The position numbers and the translations under genes are program-made. The notes beneath the pieces were generated by a model, which worked only from the letters and a program-made list of their open reading frames with translations, was not told the DNA's origin and did not search any database. A stretch of DNA of 6,499 nucleotides from Desulfocapsa sp. Lineage in GTDB: Bacteria; Desulfobacterota; Desulfobulbia; Desulfobulbales; Desulfocapsaceae. Each line of letters begins with the position of its first letter. Within the stretch, counting starts at the first letter, position 1. The DNA is taken from contig DAOVZA010000126.1 in assembly GCA_030635405.1 (NCBI GenBank), positions 1 to 6,499 on the forward strand, given 5' to 3'. Below, one piece after another: positions 5,929 through 6,499 of the stretch.

Positions 5929-6499
5929 CTAAATAACAGGGCAGATAAATGAAAAGGTTGCACCGCGGTCAGGATTGTTCTGCACCATGATCTTTCCGTC
6001 ATGATCCTCAATGATCTGTTTACAGATAGCAAGTCCGAGGCCCACACCTCCAGCTCCGGTTTTTGTTTTGGTACTCTGCACAAATTTTTCAAAAATGGTT
6101 TCCAGTTCCTCTTCAGGAATACCAACACCATGATCAGTGATTGACACTCTTATTGCTGGTTTTCTGAGTCCGTTGATGGTCATCGTTTCGGTTGTTGCTT
6201 CAACATAGATATCTCCACCTTCTTTGTTGTATTTAACACTATTGGAAAGCAGGTTACGTAGCACCTGACTGATTCGTTCAGTGTCAAAGTGTGTGGTTAA
6301 AGGCATGGTCGGAGAATTTGTCGTAAGTGTCATGTTTTTTTCTTCAATTGCTGGCTGAAATTGATCGATAATAGAAACAATATAGGGCCACATATCCTGC
6401 TTTTTCATACTGTAAGCCATCTTGCCTGATTCGAGTTTGGCCAGATCAAGCAGGTCGTTTAGGAGTGCCATGAGGTGCTTACCACTATCAGATATCTCA
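5929..6499 (-). CDS. Sensor histidine kinase, C-terminal part (start lies outside window)
   Basis: The end of a two-component sensor kinase. The minus-strand frame stays open to the window edge and reads EISDSGKHL just before the Met at 6471, so that Met is internal. The visible part opens with the last helix of the HisKA dimerisation domain (LLNDLLDLAKLESGKM). A full HATPase_c domain follows. Numbering from that Met, the N-box is NLLSNSVKYN (73-82), the G1 box DHGVGIP (113-119), the F-box FEKF (127-130) and the G2 box GGVGLGLAI (141-149). The phosphorylated histidine and all sensory domains are beyond the edge. The protein ends right after the ATPase domain (GATFSFICPVI), so it has no C-terminal receiver. 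It points the same way as the lipoprotein gene but is 252 bp upstream of it, so an operon is uncertain. Confidence 0.95.
   Translation of the reverse strand, partial: EISDSGKHLMALLNDLLDLAKLESGKMAYSMKKQDMWPYIVSIIDQFQPAIEEKNMTLTTNSPTMPLTTHFDTERISQVLRNLLSNSVKYNKEGGDIYVEATTETMTINGLRKPAIRVSITDHGVGIPEEELETIFEKFVQSTKTKTGAGGVGLGLAICKQIIEDHDGKIMVQNNPDRGATFSFICPVI

Noticed and set aside
5773..5952. A + strand 59-codon frame starting MKNTLFFLFFLPLSFYG with AGGAA upstream, resembling a secreted peptide.
   Set aside because: Its hydrophobic start is produced by poly-T runs, the later part has no domain-like pattern, and it overlaps the 3' end of the kinase gene on the other strand. Chance is the simpler explanation.

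Overview
The window looks like a piece of a Gram-negative bacterial chromosome with moderate to low GC. The best guess at lineage is a Desulfobacterota (deltaproteobacterial) type organism. This rests on a lipoprotein signal peptide, two-component signalling genes and a cytochrome bd whose CydB resembles the variant seen in Bacteroidetes and anaerobe-related lineages more than the E. coli form. The lineage is inferred from remembered families, not from a search. Both ends of the window cut through genes.

Left part (1-2417, + strand): the end of a cytochrome bd quinol oxidase operon. It holds the C-terminal two thirds of cydA, a complete cydB, a perfect 12-bp hairpin, and a 30-codon membrane micro-ORF with a strong Shine-Dalgarno sequence. 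The micro-ORF sits where proteobacteria carry cydX. A GC-rich UUCG-capped terminator ends the unit. Together these make a membrane enzyme that oxidises quinol and reduces O2 to water, a typical oxygen-scavenging respiratory enzyme.

Middle part (2418-5145, + strand): a 754-residue protein with an AAA+ ATPase module (Walker A, Walker B, candidate arginine finger, sensor 2) behind a roughly 450-residue N-terminal region. Part of that region resembles the ribokinase-like segment found in bacterial AAA proteins that I associate with RyR-domain and conflict-type loci. The start codon is only 22 bp after the cyd terminator, which leaves little room for a separate promoter. Sixty bases downstream is a stand-alone histidine phosphotransfer (HPt) protein.

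Right part (5146-6499, - strand): a small lipoprotein of unknown function, convergent with the HPt gene, then a 252-bp AT-rich gap, then the C-terminal end of a sensor histidine kinase that runs off the window. The gap contains a nested inverted repeat (5714-5755) just upstream of the lipoprotein gene. The HPt protein and the kinase could belong to one phosphorelay, but nothing in the window proves it.

The observations most worth follow-up are the CydX-like micro-ORF, the AAA protein with its ribokinase-like region (a little-characterised architecture), and the nested inverted repeat.
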